Source of the DNA: Tetrastigma voinierianum
Lineage: Eukaryota; Streptophyta; Magnoliopsida; Vitales; Vitaceae
Assembly: GCA_016808115.1 (NCBI GenBank)
Contig: JAEQBH010000646.1
Coordinates: 2,418,001 to 2,482,000 of the forward strand
Direction: 5' to 3'
Length of the DNA: 64,000 nucleotides
Shown: one piece after another, positions 24,311 to 37,795 of the stretch
Position numbering within the stretch: position 1 is the first letter of the stretch
Layout of the letters: the number at the start of each line of letters is the position of its first letter
The notes under the pieces: generated by a model
The model's database searches: none
Told to the model about the DNA's origin: nothing
Seen by the model: only the letters and a program-made list of their open reading frames with translations
Translations under genes and position numbers: made by a program

Positions 24311-24949
24311 GGCGCTCAGCGTGCAACCCGAAAATGGACCTCGCTTTGGTCATTTCACCGTAAATCTTCAAACCAAAACAAACAAACTCGAAACCAAATC
24401 CACAAAACCTGACTTAAACCAAATCAAAATATTACATGTATTGAAGAGTTAGGGTTTTCCTAACCCAAACATAGACAAAGGGAGTTAGGTTAATTTTCTA
24501 ACATCAAAGGAGAAATTTATGCCTTGATCTTCAAAGACTCAACCAAACTTTTCTTCCCACTTGGAACATGAACACCGAAGAAATGGAGAACTCAAACTTT
24601 CTTGCTCCTCTCCCAATCAGAATTCCTAACTAAATGAGAAAACTCCCTTATCTTTAAGACCATGTTTGGTTTTATCCCAATTTTTGGGCTTAAGGCCAAG
24701 GTTTCGTTTATCACAATTTAGGGATTTCTCTATTTCCTTTGCATTTTAGTCCTTCAATTTCATTCCATTTACACATCAACTTATCCAATTCTATACAACA
24801 TATTATCTCCTTGAATTATGACTCGGGGTTCCTAATGTCAAATTGTACCATTTTAACCTTGGTACTTAAATTTTCGAAAAATGCAAATTTTACTTATATT
24901 ATACCCTAAACATGTAATAAACTACTAGGATATAATTTGGGCTGTTACA

Positions 24950-25769
24950 GTATAAGGATCCCATTTTATTGTTTCCCCTTATATTTTCTCACACTATCCA
25001 CCTATTCATAGTTACGTTCTTCTAGGTCGATAGGGCGATACTTTTCAAAGGCATTTTTCCTCGAGAGCTTTATTAGTCATAGTTACGTTCTTACAATCCT
25101 CACTTAATACATTTGGTGTCCCCTCCTAGTGAAATCTACTTAGTACTAGACCTTTCTAATTCCCTAAGCCTCTTTAACTAGGTTAATTAGAATTCCAATT
25201 AATTGATTCATACCTTAAGAGACTCAGATTTAGATTTTAGGGTTTAATCCCAACGTCACCAAGGATACCCTAGTAAGGTGATTGAAAACCCGATTCTCAG
25301 CATGTATCAATTAATCAAAACCATAAACTTACAAAGATTTAACACCAAATATATCAAATCAAGCATAAATCATCCATCTTAACTAAAGATTAGACGAATC
25401 CAACATGACATCCAATAACCAACACTATGGAATGCCTACCCAACTATTTCAACAATCAAAACTAGCAAAATCATGTTGATGAAAAACAAAAAAGTATAGA
25501 AATTGAAAGAGGAGTAGAGATTGAAATACAAAAGAGAGATAAAGTTGTAATAATCTTCAATCTCCAGATCCAAGTTGAAATCCACACTTCATAAGTGATA
25601 GGTGCATTTGTGTTTTGTATTAAGACTATATGTAAAGAGTGTATAAAAAGTGCCTAATCGCGCAAGTATACGCTTGTCAAGTAATAAAGTATACCCTGGG
25701 CACGTGATGCACCTTCCTATCGACAGGAATCACAATCACAAAGAACTTCCTAGCCAAGCTCGCTCGATT
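24950..25769 (-). mobile_element. Athila-type LTR continuation and start of another LTR
   Basis: No gene. 24955-25600 resembles the middle of the LTR at 28570-29060 (the 'ccaaggataccc' area). From about 25655 a new LTR start appears (cgcgcaagtatacgc, then the 'aagtaataaagtatacc' block), interrupted near 25770. Confidence 0.45.
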
Positions 25770-28439
25770 GACAAGTTACCATGAAGCTAAGCCGTTAAAA
25801 TTGCTGAAACTGTCTTTGGAAAACGTTGGTTATAAAATTTTTCACTTTTCTATCAAAATCACACCTTTAGATTTAATTAAATCCTACAAAGATACCGCAC
25901 AAAGGTCAAGCCCGAAATACAAAATCACCTATATAAAAATACACTCCCAATATTTTCCAAAAATCCAAATATTAAATCCATAAAGGACCTCCGTCCTCAT
26001 CAAAAATAAGATACTAATCAATCCAACATAATTTCATCGTTAACCTCGCTTTTCAAAACCATGCATGCATATTTACAAAAGATATTTACATATACAAAAA
26101 TGTCACATTTTAATCCTTTTATTACGTTTACTTTACACCTTATCTTATATACATACAACACAAATTGCCTAGACTGAGATCCTAAAGGTTCTTGGATTCT
26201 AAGACCAGACCAAAATTATTTAAAACAAACCGTGAGCCAAATCCGCCCATGAGTACTATAATTTCTAAATGTTGTCGTCAGATACCTCCCAATATGAAAC
26301 TTATAGAAATGGTTGTAAACCGTTTATGATAAAACCAAGTTTTTCTATGAAACCATTTCGAAAAACCCAAGCTCAAAACTATTTCTCGTCGCCGAAAATT
26401 GTTTTAGCGGTGGTTAATATCCGAAGTGCTATATCAGAATCTATACCAACCATCGTGGCCCATTTCAAATACCTTAGACGCATGCCAAGGAACCTCTAAC
26501 CTGCATCGGTAGTGAACCCGAAACACTACTCGTCTAACATGGTCCTATGAACACAAGGATCTCTATAAGCATAATGGAACTCCTGAATCAACACCATCAC
26601 CATGTACTATGTCGCCTAACTATCTATATACCTGTAATGCAGAGGGTACCCATTATATAATATATACTACATCTAACCCCCAATTGCCGACTAGGCAATA
26701 TAGTTAGTCATAATTTCATAACCCCTATGCACAATCCGAGATAAGACCACGATCGAAACTCGAGTCAGGCTATCTAGGTTTTGCTAAACTAGGCCAAACT
26801 ATTTCTTAAGTACTGAAATTGAAATTTTCTGCTGAGTATAACAAGTGGGAGGTAAAAAAAATGCTTTACTAATTACATTATATTTTCAAAGAACTTTACA
26901 AACTTGTAATTTAAACACTTTCGTTTTCGAAAACGATTTGAGTACTCTCACCTTTTCTACTAATTTCTTTCACTTTGTCAAGTTGATCGCTTTGGGGACA
27001 TCTCGTATGCTCCAATCGCCTACACAATCCATACAAAGTACTAAATGCCTCTGGCCAATGCTTTAACCATAAAACATACAAAGGGCTTTCTGTGCTTAAT
27101 TATACTAAACGAACTCGATTCTAACAAAACTTTACGTAAGGTTAGTCAATATCTCGATAAGGACATCGATAATATGAGGTGAAAATTGATCAAAAATGCC
27201 CCTACACATGAATTGCCCCATCAAAACTATCCGTTTTAGCAATTTTTTCAAAACGACCCCATGCTATTCGATGTATTAGACCACACACGGCAGCACAACC
27301 AAGCAATTTGCACACTTTGGTGCTACAATTAAATTTTTTTTCAGAAATTATGTGGGCACCAAATGCTATTGATAGACATATGATTAAATTCTAGACTCAA
27401 GGGACTTTCCATAGAGTCTAAACACCAAATTAAATCTTCAAAATTATGTCCGACCGTCCGAATACAATCCTCAAATTTCAAACCCGAACTGGTCCAAAAC
27501 AAATTCAAATTCACTAATCGTCCAAAAATAGTCCCAAAATTTTAAAATTCTAAACTCAAAGCCCAAAAATTTGGGATTGAAATTTACGACCTCTCATGGC
27601 CTCTAAGAAAATTCCAAGCCATTACATAGCCTTTAGGCTAAAAATAACCCAAGTAGGAAAATCTCCACCTCTTAGAGCTCGACGAATGCTAAGCTTTTGG
27701 TACTCACGTAGCCTCGTCATGCACCAACTTCGCTTTCCGCCTCCGGCAGCATTCCATGTCTCACCCCCTCTCCAAACTGGCAGGTAGCTTAAGAGAAGAA
27801 AATATAAAAAAAAATCGCCTCACCTCCTCACGTCAGTCCGTTCGCCTACCCGCCGCTTCGCACTTTATTTTACTTTTATTTATTTTTTATTTTTTTATTT
27901 TTTTTATTTTTTTATTATTATTTAAATAAATGATTTCTATTGCCTCATTCGGTCCGTTTCTTCTCCGAAATAATTTATTTCTTTTCAGTTCACTTTATTG
28001 TAAATGAACTTAGATCAAGCCATTTCATGACTTCCGAGATTTTTGTAAAAATCTCGTCCCTGAAGTCACTGACGACTTATCACCCAGAAAATCATAAAAT
28101 ATTATGACTATCTCAGAATTCGACGAATTTTTTTTGGGTCACTAGATTTCACGAGACGAATTTAACGCGTAGCGTCCGTTCGGGCCATCCGAGACCCAGA
28201 GAATTTCTGTGCTTCCTCAACCATTTTGACAATTTATTATTATTATTAATTTTGAAATTCCATAATTTGTACTTTCACCCTCCACTCTTAATTGCAAAAT
28301 GCCACAATTTTTTAAAACTTTACAATTTCACCCTAAACAACTTTCAAAATTTATTATGGCACTAAAATAATTAAGAAAGTTCTTGGTGTAATAAATGCGA
28401 CTTACTACACATACCGACACCCTCTCGACTGGCGTTACA
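25770..28439 (-). mobile_element. Chromovirus-type LTR, minus orientation
   Basis: It ends CTGGCGTTACA at 28439; its left border is eroded. The segment near 27390-27420 reads 'gggactttccatagagtct', the reverse complement of the module seen in D1 LTRs, so the LTR lies in minus orientation. Frames within it (25768-27066) show no domain. Confidence 0.55.
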
Positions 28440-29482
28440 GACGTAATATCAATCCACAGTAAATCGGGGATGCTAAGTACCAAAATTTCGATAATACTTA
28501 ATATTCAAACTGGCCAAAAGTGATGAGTTAAAACATAATTTAAATCTAATCCACTGAATCTAAATCTTAACTAATGAATGCTTAACCAAGGATACCAAGA
28601 GATGATAAATTCCAAGGGTATTTGGTGTAATTGGACAATCCTATTATATCTAGGCCAAAATTCCATTCTATTGTCTCTTGAGAGGGCTCTCCAAGGTAAT
28701 TTTTACCTAATTTAATTATAAGCCTCTCTCGAGGTCGAAAAATCTACCAACTAATGCTAGGTTTCTTGCTTCTCAACTCAACCCCAAGCATTAGAGATGC
28801 TTTAAGACCCAAGAATCTCACACGCCTCCTAATTATCGATAATTTCTATACTACTAGGTCAACTAGGTTAATTCATCTATGTCAAATTCCTCACTACCTT
28901 CTCAGATCTCGCAAGGAACCACTTACTATGTTGAGATTAGCTAAAAATCAACATGCAAATAACACCCAAGCATGAATTAATAGATAGACAATCACAAATA
29001 GACAATAAAAATAAGAAAATCAACAATTAGATATAAGATTCATGTCCAAAATACAACAAAGACCATATATTATGAAATTAGTTCATGATGGTGAGAGATA
29101 CAACCATAGAAGTGAGGGAAAACATACTTAGGGGAAGAAATAAACTAATTGGATGATGAAAGCCCCAAATCTCCTCTTCAATCTTCCTTCTTCTTCTTCA
29201 AATTGCTCATCTTCAAAAGACTTAGTTCCTGAAACCCACAAATTTGTTCTCTTTGTGTTTCTAGGGTTTGAGGCTTTAAACCCCTCAATTATGGGCTCAA
29301 AATGGGCTGAAAATCGACCCAAAACCAACCTTGAATGTCGCGATGTCGCTTGTCAATGTCGCGACGTTTCTGCAGCTCCCCTGTTTTTGTACTAACTTCC
29401 CAAGGCCATAACTTTGTCGTCCAAATTTCGATTTGGGTGTTCTTGATACCATTGGAAAGCTCTTGAAGTTTAGAATCTAGAA
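28440..29482 (-). mobile_element. Athila-type LTR fragment with TGTCGCGACA words
   Basis: No gene. This looks like the middle and U3 part of a minus-oriented Athila-type LTR. Word copies AATGTCGCGATGTCGC and AATGTCGCGACG lie at 29333-29370, next to a CATAACT..CGTCC module at 29403-29470. The overlapping frames 29128-29395 are opposite-strand artefacts. At 29483 it fuses with the E2 3' LTR, which lacks its first 278 bp or so. Confidence 0.5.
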
Positions 29483-30543
29483 ATTAACAATGATTTTCCA
29501 ATTAGCTTAATATATGAAATTCTTTCTAATGGCGAGCCTCCAAAATCAATTACAAATCTCTCTCAAGAATTTGTAATCTATTCCATAGATCTAGGTATTT
29601 TGCATTTCTACTCAACCTTGAGATCTATGGAATGCACTAAATTCAAGATGGCCTTAAAACACCACACAAAGCTCATGAGTATATCTAGTAAATGAAGAAT
29701 TGTGTTGTGTCACTTGGGTATAGTCTATTACTCTCTTTACAGGTTTTGTAATAGACCACAAATCAAATTTATGGTGATCAATTATAAATAAGCATTAAGC
29801 ATAAAGTGATACAATAAGAAAATAACATTTCATATAAGAACCAAAAGGAAGTTCAATAACTAATTACAAAATTCATGTGTAATCATCCTCCAAAGCCCTA
29901 GACTAAGAAACTAGAACATAATGAAGAAAGAAAACAAAGTGGAGTAAATAAAGAACATGGATAAGGTAAGAGAAACCCTAAAAGTATGATGGTCTTCAAT
30001 TCTTGTTCTTCCTCTTCTCCTTCTTCAAGCCTTCAAGAACTCTTCTATCTCTAAAAAACTTCCTCTTCTATTCAAATTTGGACTTTTTCCTTGAGGTCTA
30101 AAGGTCACTTTTCGAAGGCATAAACTCCCATGGCCTTGACAACCACTGGGTCACACTCATGTTGAAACGTGTGCTCAATGCTATGGTCGGGTCGCTGCGA
30201 CGCAGGTGCTTACGTCGCGACGTGAGGATGCATGTTGAAAACTGTGAGCACACAACATACACGCAGGTTTTCTTCATCGATTTAAACACCTTGATCACGA
30301 CATCAAGGCTTGAAGTCACACGCTGAGGGTTTAGTAATGAGCCTGGCATCACCATGTCGCGACGTGAGGTTGATTTGCTACACACTTCCATTTCACATTC
30401 GCTTAACACCTTCAAGGTTTCCATTTATAGCCTGTAAAGCACAAAGGAGCAAAAATTTAGTAAACATACTAATTAAGATGACTAAAACTAATTAAAAACA
30501 ACTAAAAAACCGGGAATGTAATGAGTATGGTGAATACTCATCA
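29483..30543 (-). repeat. E2 3' LTR (truncated)
   Basis: Collinear with 49761-50770, from 'attaacaatgattttccaat' to 'aatactcatca'. The part matching 49487-49760 is missing. Read on the minus strand it begins TGATGAGTATTC. The TATA found in the 5' LTR at 50330-50337 is lost here (30070-30100 lacks it). Variants of the ACGTCGCGACGT word lie at 30175-30370. Confidence 0.85.
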
Positions 30544-30557
30544 CACCCCTAAACTTA
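30544..30557 (-). other. E2 polypurine tract
   Basis: Directly abutting the LTR start, the minus strand reads TAAGTTTAGGGGTG followed by TGATGAG. A G-rich tract of this wording at this place is the usual plus-strand primer of Athila-type elements. Confidence 0.7.
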
Positions 30558-32221
30558 GATCCTTGCTTGTCCCTAAGAAAAGGGCTGACAAAAACATTAA
30601 ACTACACTAAACAACCTAAAAAAAATAGTTATGCATGACAAGGGTCAGCTGACATAGGTATTATCCCACTAATCTGACAGGACACAATGAATGAGTACTA
30701 AAATAGCAAGCATAATCAACAAGGGGAAACAAAAACATTGCCAAGACCAAGGGAGAGGCAAACATTAGCATGGTGAACATAGCAGCATTACTCTCCACAC
30801 TCTCAATAACCTTTCCAAAAGGAACTTAGTGAAAGTGTGCAAGTAAAGATCCCAAATGTATACAAAGGTTTCAAAACCCCCAAACTCAAACTCAATTCAC
30901 TCTTTCGAAAGAAGCTCACTAAACAAGGATAAGAACATACCTTTTTATTCAACTAAGAGCACCTGAAGTAGGATGCAATGATAAGATAACCTAGGGAAGT
31001 TTCCATGTAATGGGGATCCATTAGTGACTCCTCACTAGTTGGTTAAGGGCACCGTGCTTTAAGTTTCCCTTAAACTTCTCCCCGAACACTCAATTAGAGA
31101 AACTGAAGCACCTACTTGTGAGATTGATCCATCTTCTGTCCCCTGTAGGGGGTAGTGAAGTCAATAACTCCCGGCCAGTTGGCTCAGGGCATTAGGCTTT
31201 GAAAGGCCCCTTGGACTATGCCTAGGATTCCAATTGGATCATCCCACTTATTTCACTCATTTTGTTTTCTTTTTCTTATTTTCTTCTTTATTCTCATTTC
31301 TTTTCAAATTTTTCTTTTGTTTGAAAATTTTCAAAGTCAGCTCAATGGCAACTTCTTGAAGGTGTCCTATAACTTAAGAGTTAATAGTTAACTCTTAAGG
31401 TAAACTCACCTCATAAAGCCAGTTTTGAAATCGAAGTGAGCAATCGATCTGTGAGTGTGTGTGGGCAAGTTCCTAAAAGAAACAGCTTCTTGAAAGGTGT
31501 GGAAAGTGGCTTACTAAGTCATCCATAGTTAATTATTCACCAAAGCCCTGATTTCAGCAAAAGTTAAGGTACCCCCATTGATGGTTCATGAGCTTGAGGC
31601 TTAATAACATTCAAATATCCTTCAATTAGTGAGAATGGTACCTAACTTAGATCACTAAGACACTAAAACACACTAAACATGCACGGACACACTAACACAA
31701 GAGATACACTAACGCAAGCAACAACACAAATGAGCAACTAACAAACAAGCTAAAAAAAAACAAAGCACACACAAACAGACACATACAAAGACACTATGAG
31801 ACTCCAAAGGTTTAAGAATTATCAATTTATGCATGATCATACCAAAATTCAATCCAAACCACCCCTAAACTTAAAAATTGCATTGTCCTCGATGTAATTG
31901 GAAAGTAAAGAGCGCAAAAGGACTCCCCTAGTGATCTCAATGATCACTATGTGGTGGTGGTGGTGGATAGAGTGAGAGAAGCTGGGCCAACTGAGCTGTG
32001 ATGGTGCTCTAGTTGGTCAGGATGGTGGCATTTTGATTCCTTATCTCCTTCAGTTGTTGGTTGACACTGACTTCAAATTCTTGGTGCTCATCCCAAAAGG
32101 AATCCACCCTCATTGTAAGGTCTTGTATATGCTGATGCAAGATGAAGGAAGATGTGCCCTCATCATGAGGCATACTCCCCTGACCTTGCTGATCTTCTTG
32201 GGTTGGTTGCTCCTCATTCTC
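30558..32221 (-). other. E2 3' untranslated region
   Basis: No ORF is supported. 30900-31240 is similar to 51840-52200, the equivalent region of another Athila-like copy (shared 'gatccattagtgactcc' and 'agtgaagtcaat'). The frame at 32033-32254 on the opposite strand is Leu-rich and lies antisense to the third ORF; I do not treat it as a gene. Confidence 0.6.
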
Positions 32222-33000
32222 CTATTCTTCTTCATTAATAGACTCATGGCTTGAGTCTATGTTAGTCTCCTGTTCAGGCACTCCTCTATTCCCCTTCCTT
32301 TTCACCGCTATGGCCTTGATAGGATGAACCCACTCATCCTGATTGGATACTTCTACCCTTGCATTCTTACACAATTGATAGATTAGGAAAGGGTAGCCCA
32401 AGTTTTTCCTTGCATCCCTAATGATCATGCCCACATCAAACTTAATATTATGGAGAATCGCAAAGTTGAGGATGGCTTTCTCCCTAGCGACTTCACATAC
32501 ATTGGTTAGGGAGGATCCTAGATGTGATTAAGTGATGCCACACCTTAGGAATGTGCAAGAGGCATTTAGCCTTGAAGTTCACCACTTGACCCTCACTATT
32601 CACTTTCCACTTCTCTTGATCATTGGTTAAGCATTTGATGATCTCCTTGTAATCAAGTTCATCTCTAGCTTTACAAGCTTCATTATCCACATTGGCCAGG
32701 TAAGAGAAACTGCGCTGTGTTTCACATGGCACCCATTTGCCCATTACCCATACTCTTTTGAGGGCTTGATCAATCGAGTTGGCATAGAATTCTCTAACAA
32801 CAGAGATCACAACAAGCTTAAGGGGTTTGCATAGCTCTCTCCACCCTTTGTTGGTAATGTCCTTTCTAAAGAGGTCCTCAAGGTGCTCGAAACCCTTCTC
32901 CTTGATCAAAGTTCTTTCTGCTATCGCCAGGTCAGTTTGGAGGCTTCTCAAAGTGCAATGAATATGCATAGTATTCTTAGGGGCGGATCATTCGAGGCTC
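32222..33000 (-). pseudogene. E2 third ORF (plant transposon protein, Athila ORF downstream of pol)
   Basis: Two frames, 32969-32493 and 32434-32222, carry the conserved words of the plant-specific protein encoded after pol in Athila-like elements: VREFYAN, then WVMGKWVPCE, then KWKVNSEGQVVNFKAK, then IPKVWHHLITSRILP; the second frame continues with GMIIRDARKN and FLIYQLC. Its biochemical role is not established; it occupies the position of an envelope gene but nothing here shows a signal peptide or membrane segment. A frameshift near 32490 and an uncertain N-terminus mark it as decayed. A palindrome cluster lies about 500 bp upstream. Confidence 0.7.
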
Positions 33001-33499
33001 TTGACACTCTTGTCTTAATATTGCCATTTTCTGTCACCAATTCAATTCTTACTCTCTTCTAACCAACTCTTTGATTCCAATCCTTTGTGATCTTCCAACC
33101 ACAATCACTTTCCTTAGGGATAACCTATTTTCCAAAGAACACTGACTTAAGCACTCTGACAAACACCTTATGGGTAGTTAGTGGTAGAAATTGCTCACTT
33201 CCAAATTAAATTTTCTAAGGTTTCCCAATACACTTAAAGATACCCCAAAGTAGTCTTTGAACAACAAAACACCTTAACTTGGATTTGTTTGAAGACCTAG
33301 GTTAAGAATCAAACATGAACTTCAACTTTGAAGGGCTCGTGAGGTCTAGGTGAATAGGGGATCACTTGAATTAGCAGGGACTATACTATAGCTGAAGAAG
33401 ATTTGCAGTTTTAGCTCTAAGTTAGGATTTTAGTGAGGAGAATAGGGCTCAAAGTGTAAAAGGTGTGCAAGTAAATGATAAATCATGTTACATATTTTT

Positions 33500-33870
33500 T
33501 CTTTAAAACGAAGTCACATCGCAGCATGACACAAAGGTCCTTGCCTAAACTTAGGCAAAGTTGCGACGTGTAGGTTCCACGTCGTGACATAGAGATTTGT
33601 TGGACTGAGGTCAATGTCGCGATGTGTGATGTTTACGTCGCAATGTGACAGAGAGTTCTTTTAAGCATATATGTCTTCACGTCGTGACGTGCGGGTTCAC
33701 GTCACGACATGACAGAGAGTTCATTGTTTTTACTTTTTCTTGACGTCGCGACGTTAAATGTTCACGTTATGATGTGATAGAGAAGATGTTTTCTATGAAT
33801 AAGCTTGACATCACGATGTGACAAAGACCTCATATGTAAGTTAAAATTGGCATCGCGACGTGACAGAGAC
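33500..33870 (-). repeat. Internal palindrome cluster ACGTCGCGACGT upstream of E2 third ORF
   Basis: About a dozen variants of ACGTCGCGACGTG occur, often in pairs separated by a short GGGTTC-like spacer and followed by GTGACAGAGAGTTC. The word, and the paired arrangement, match the U3 cluster of E2's own LTR (50440-50580). It lies between the end of integrase (about 34165) and the third ORF (about 33000). Confidence 0.8.
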
Positions 33871-34164
33871 CTTATATCAAAATATTTTCACCATGAAATT
33901 GTTAAGGATACTCTTCACTATGCATAGCCTTGAACTCTTCTTCACTTGCAACACAACAAACAAACACAAAAATCAAAACACTCTCAAAACACTCTAAAAA
34001 CTAATTATCAAAAACAAGAAAACATTAAGAAAGATGCTTGAGTTGCCTCCCAAGAAGGGCTTAGTTTAATGTCATTAGCTCGACTTCCTTGAAACTCAAT
34101 GTTGGTCGTACTTGCCAACGATAAGAACTTAGCTTAGCATATCCCAATTGCTTACGAAGGTTTC

Positions 34165-34618
34165 AATATAGTGATGGACTTGCTCCTTTCAATTTTACCC
34201 CCAAAATAGGGTTTCAAATGTTGTCCATTCACTTTAAAATTTCCCCCTTCTAGATGAGACAATTCCACACTTCCATATGGAAAATTGAGTGATGAGGAAG
34301 GGTCTCTACCATCTTTATTTTAGTTTTCTCGAGAACAATTTCAACCTTGAATTGAAAAGAAGGACTTGTTGACCTAACTCAATTTTTTCTTACAATGTGT
34401 TTGTCATCCCATGCCTGCATTCTCCTTTGTAAACGGCATTACAAGTTTAGCGCGATTTCTTCAAGTTCATGGAGTTGTACACTCTTCTCCTTGACTGTCA
34501 AAGTCCATGTTCAATTTCCTTGTCGCCTAAATATGCTTAGGCTCAAGCTCTAATGAAGATGCATGCTTCACATAGACTAACTTATGTGAGGTCCTTATCG
34601 AGTCTTGAATGGCATCCG
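34165..34618 (-). pseudogene. E2 integrase C-terminal domain
   Basis: Homology resumes left of the solo LTR with SHKLVYVKHASSLELEP, ATRKLNMDFDSQGEE and, further on, QVLLFNSRLKLFSRKLK, then FPYGSVELSHLEGGNFKVNG with QHLKPYFGG. This is the end of plant gypsy integrase, the GPF..PHG.VE...FKVNGQ.LK.Y region that closes the C-terminal fold. Stops and frameshifts are frequent. It ends the pol polyprotein. Confidence 0.78.
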
Positions 34619-35485
34619 AGGCCTCGCCACGCCCGATTCCGTGTGTCCAACCCGACGGCTGGGACGTAATCCAAGTTCAGCAGCGCCAGACTATATACTG
34701 AACTTTACCCGTTTTTTCTCAAAGTCGAACTTGTACTTGTGGGTATACAAACAATTTATGTATAACAAAATCATTTACATACATAAAAGAACTACTCACC
34801 GGAGGGTGTCCATCAAAAATCTATACACATATATCGTAGTCCCATTTACATATACAAAATCAGATTTTTACATTTACAAATCGTGAGCGCGGACATACTC
34901 GGTGATGAACCCCCTTACTAGTGCTAGCCCTAGGTATGCTAAGTTTTCACGTTTTCTCGTACCTACAAGGATTAAACTCAGTATAAGCTTTACGCGAGCG
35001 GAAACATCTTATAACTTATAATACACATGCATTTATATCGAATCATAATAAACATATAACAACAATGCATCTCGAATTCGTGAATGTACATAACACATTT
35101 ACATACATAATTATCCTTGTAACAAACTTATGCTTGTTCGAATCTCTCGTATACGGTACTGAACTTATACTTATAGAAAACTTATACTTACTCAGATCTT
35201 ACACTTATGGCAGACTTATTCTTATTCCGATCTCCCGTAGGACACATATCTATACTTATCTCCCATAGGACACATACTTATAATTATCTCCTTCCAGAGG
35301 ACGGAGGCTTATGCTGTGATTTCCTGCACGCGATACTAGCTTCTGCATATATTTATACTTATCTCCCGTAGGACACATACTTATGCTTATTCCGTCTGAC
35401 ATATACTTATGCTTTATCTCTCAAAGGACAATACATACTTATTCGTATTTCAAAGGACATATATATCGACTTATACTTATACTTG

Positions 35486-35815
35486 TCTTACGGATCTTAT
35501 ACTTGTATTACAGAGCATATACTTGTATATCAGATCTTATAATTGTATTACAGAGCTTATTCTTGTATTTCAGATCTTATACTTGTATTACGAAACTTAT
35601 TCTTGTATTTTAGATCTTATACTAGTATTACAGAACTTACTCTTGTATTCAGATCTTATACTTGTATTACGGAACTTATTCTTGTATTTCGGATCTTAGA
35701 CTTGTATTACGTAATCCTATTCTCGGATGCAGATCTACACGGTATTGGCAAAACTTATTCTTGCATTGATCTTATACTTGTATTACGTAACTTATACTTA
35801 TATTATCGATACTAA
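35486..35815. repeat. Minisatellite, about 41-bp unit (CTTATACTTGTATTACAGA)
   Basis: Around eight units alternate CTTATACTTGTATTACAGA and CTTATTCTTGTATTTCAGAT, so the unit is itself two related halves of about 20 bp. It sits in the solo LTR. Confidence 0.85.
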
Positions 35816-37735
35816 GCACCCGTGAGGTACTACAGAGATTTTAGATTACAAAAGTACCCGTAGGTGTTTACGTAACTTATATCGGTACTTCGTATCTTAT
35901 ACTTGTTCCAAATATTTTTATCGAATCATTTTTCTTTCTTTTTTTCTTTTGTAGGTTTCAACGTCATACTTCACATATGGCTATAGAAGTTGACATCTCA
36001 CTTACAGAGCCCATTTGTCGAATCCGCCCCCGTTTGGTCTCGCAGCAATGTGATCTCACATTCATTGCAATCTCACATAATACTATAGTAAGTTTACATT
36101 CACGACAGATTCAGCTTGTTGAATCATCTGCTTGTCATTAAGTAGGCTGATTTACATTCAATATTGCAATCTCACATATATTACTATAGAAGTCAAATAA
36201 CATTCACGCATGTGATTCAACGAATCCTCATCCCATTCGTCATTCAATAGCAAATGACCACATGGAACTTATCAAAATGTGCCTGCCCACGTAACAAAAG
36301 TGCCGTAGCACTAGCAAGAGTGCCGAAGCACTGATCAGAACGTGCACTCATTCATTCATCGGTCCTAGGTCGTCATACTATCATATGTCTTTATCTATTC
36401 ATAAATTTTAATTTGCTATCACTTGTTCATTCATGTAGTTTCTTATACTATTCATTATCTTTTCTAGATTATATGTGATAATAATCATATATAACTTAAA
36501 CACATTATGCAGTTCCTATTATATTGCCTTTCATGTTCATGTTCATGCTTAAGTCTTCGTTTACATTTCGATATTTCATGTTTCATGAACACATCTATAC
36601 ATATTGTGATTTCTTATATTTTTTCTGCTTCTACGTCTCACAGATAATTTACATTCCCCGTATACTTGTACTAAGAGATGACAATTCTTATGCATCTACA
36701 CATCCTTCATGCATTCTTGTTCCTCTATGAATCTACTTTACTTAGAAATTGGAATCATTCTTAAACTGAATGATACAAACCTCAAGCCTTCCAGTGGCAT
36801 TTTCATGCCAAACTAGTCATTTTGCCAGACACACCAGAATAGTTTGTAATACCATTTCAGGGTCTTAACCCATATCTGACATTGGTTCTTTTGTATTCCT
36901 TTGAAGCTAAGGTGCTAAGGGTTCTTTCTCCAACTGGAATCACCCAAATCAGGAAAGCAATCAGAACTCCAAGATATAAACCTAAACAACCCGGACTACT
37001 CTATGATCAAACTCGCGTAAATCGCTTTAACATCAGCTCTACTGAGTGAATTTCTCAATGAATAGAATAGAATTTGAAGGTACCTATTTCAGAGTGTTTT
37101 GCTTTCCTTGAAGTTTGACTAATCCAGCCACCTGAATCATTCAAATCGGATAATAAATGACTGTTATAAAATACTAACACTGGTCCAAAATAGGAACATT
37201 GGGTACCAAAGACTCTGTATATATATCAGTTGATTGCACACTTATGGTACTGTACCACTCGTTTGGGTGACCTGCACCACCCTCAATTTTAAAAGGGTTT
37301 TTCTCCCATTTTTCCAATATTTTTCATCCAAATCAACCCAATAATCAATATATTACATCAAAACCACCCAGAGCATCCATCTTAGAATCTCTATTCTACT
37401 CAAATCATTCAATACATATCTTTCTTCAAAAACCCTCATGGATTACTCCCAAACAAGCCTAATATGTCATAACTCCATACACAAACCAAATATTACTAGT
37501 TAGTAGTTTGTTCTAACCCAAACCCATTTCAATTAAACCATGAATCCAACTCAGCCGGAGGATTCATACTTCGATTCCATACAAGAATTCATTCTAGTGG
37601 TTAGGTTTTTGCCAACTCCACAACCTACAAACATGTATCCATACAAGAAATCCAAATAATCCAATACTAATGTGTTAGATTCTATACTAATAGTCTTAGT
37701 CTAGTTACCTTATATCTTTGCAACACTTTTCTTTC

Positions 37736-37795
37736 ATTCTTCTTCTTCTTTCTCTTTCTTTCTCTTCTCTTCTCTTCTCTTTCTCTTCTCTTACT
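37736..37795. repeat. TTCTC/TTTCTC microsatellite
   Basis: A pyrimidine run of TTCTC units. A similar tract occurs at 44881-44950 in the related LTR. Confidence 0.85.

Larger units (their letters stand above)
18558..24949. mobile_element. Nested block of chromovirus-type and other LTR sequence
   Basis: It starts TGTCATGCCCT and ends GGGCTGTTACA, flanked by ATATA (18553-18557) and GTATA (24950-24954), a probable 5-bp target duplication with one change. At 6.4 kb it must be composite: another LTR start, TGTGACACCCC, occurs at 19073. Inside are a minus-strand TATA (20381-20388), two word clusters (20497-20715 and 21080-21790), a piece similar to 3600-3830 (22200-22600) and a CGCCTAGGCG cluster (24190-24310). 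No retroelement domain or host gene is recognisable. The short frames are explained by repeats or look random. Confidence 0.55.

Noticed and set aside
32033..32254. Hydrophobic 73-residue plus-strand frame, considered as a membrane protein
   Set aside because: It lies antisense to the E2 third ORF and 3' region and has no supporting start context or homology.
35383..35815. Three long overlapping frames rich in repeated Leu, Tyr and Ile
   Set aside because: They are translations of the 41-bp minisatellite in a solo LTR. Three overlapping frames stay open for the same reason, and no domain is present.
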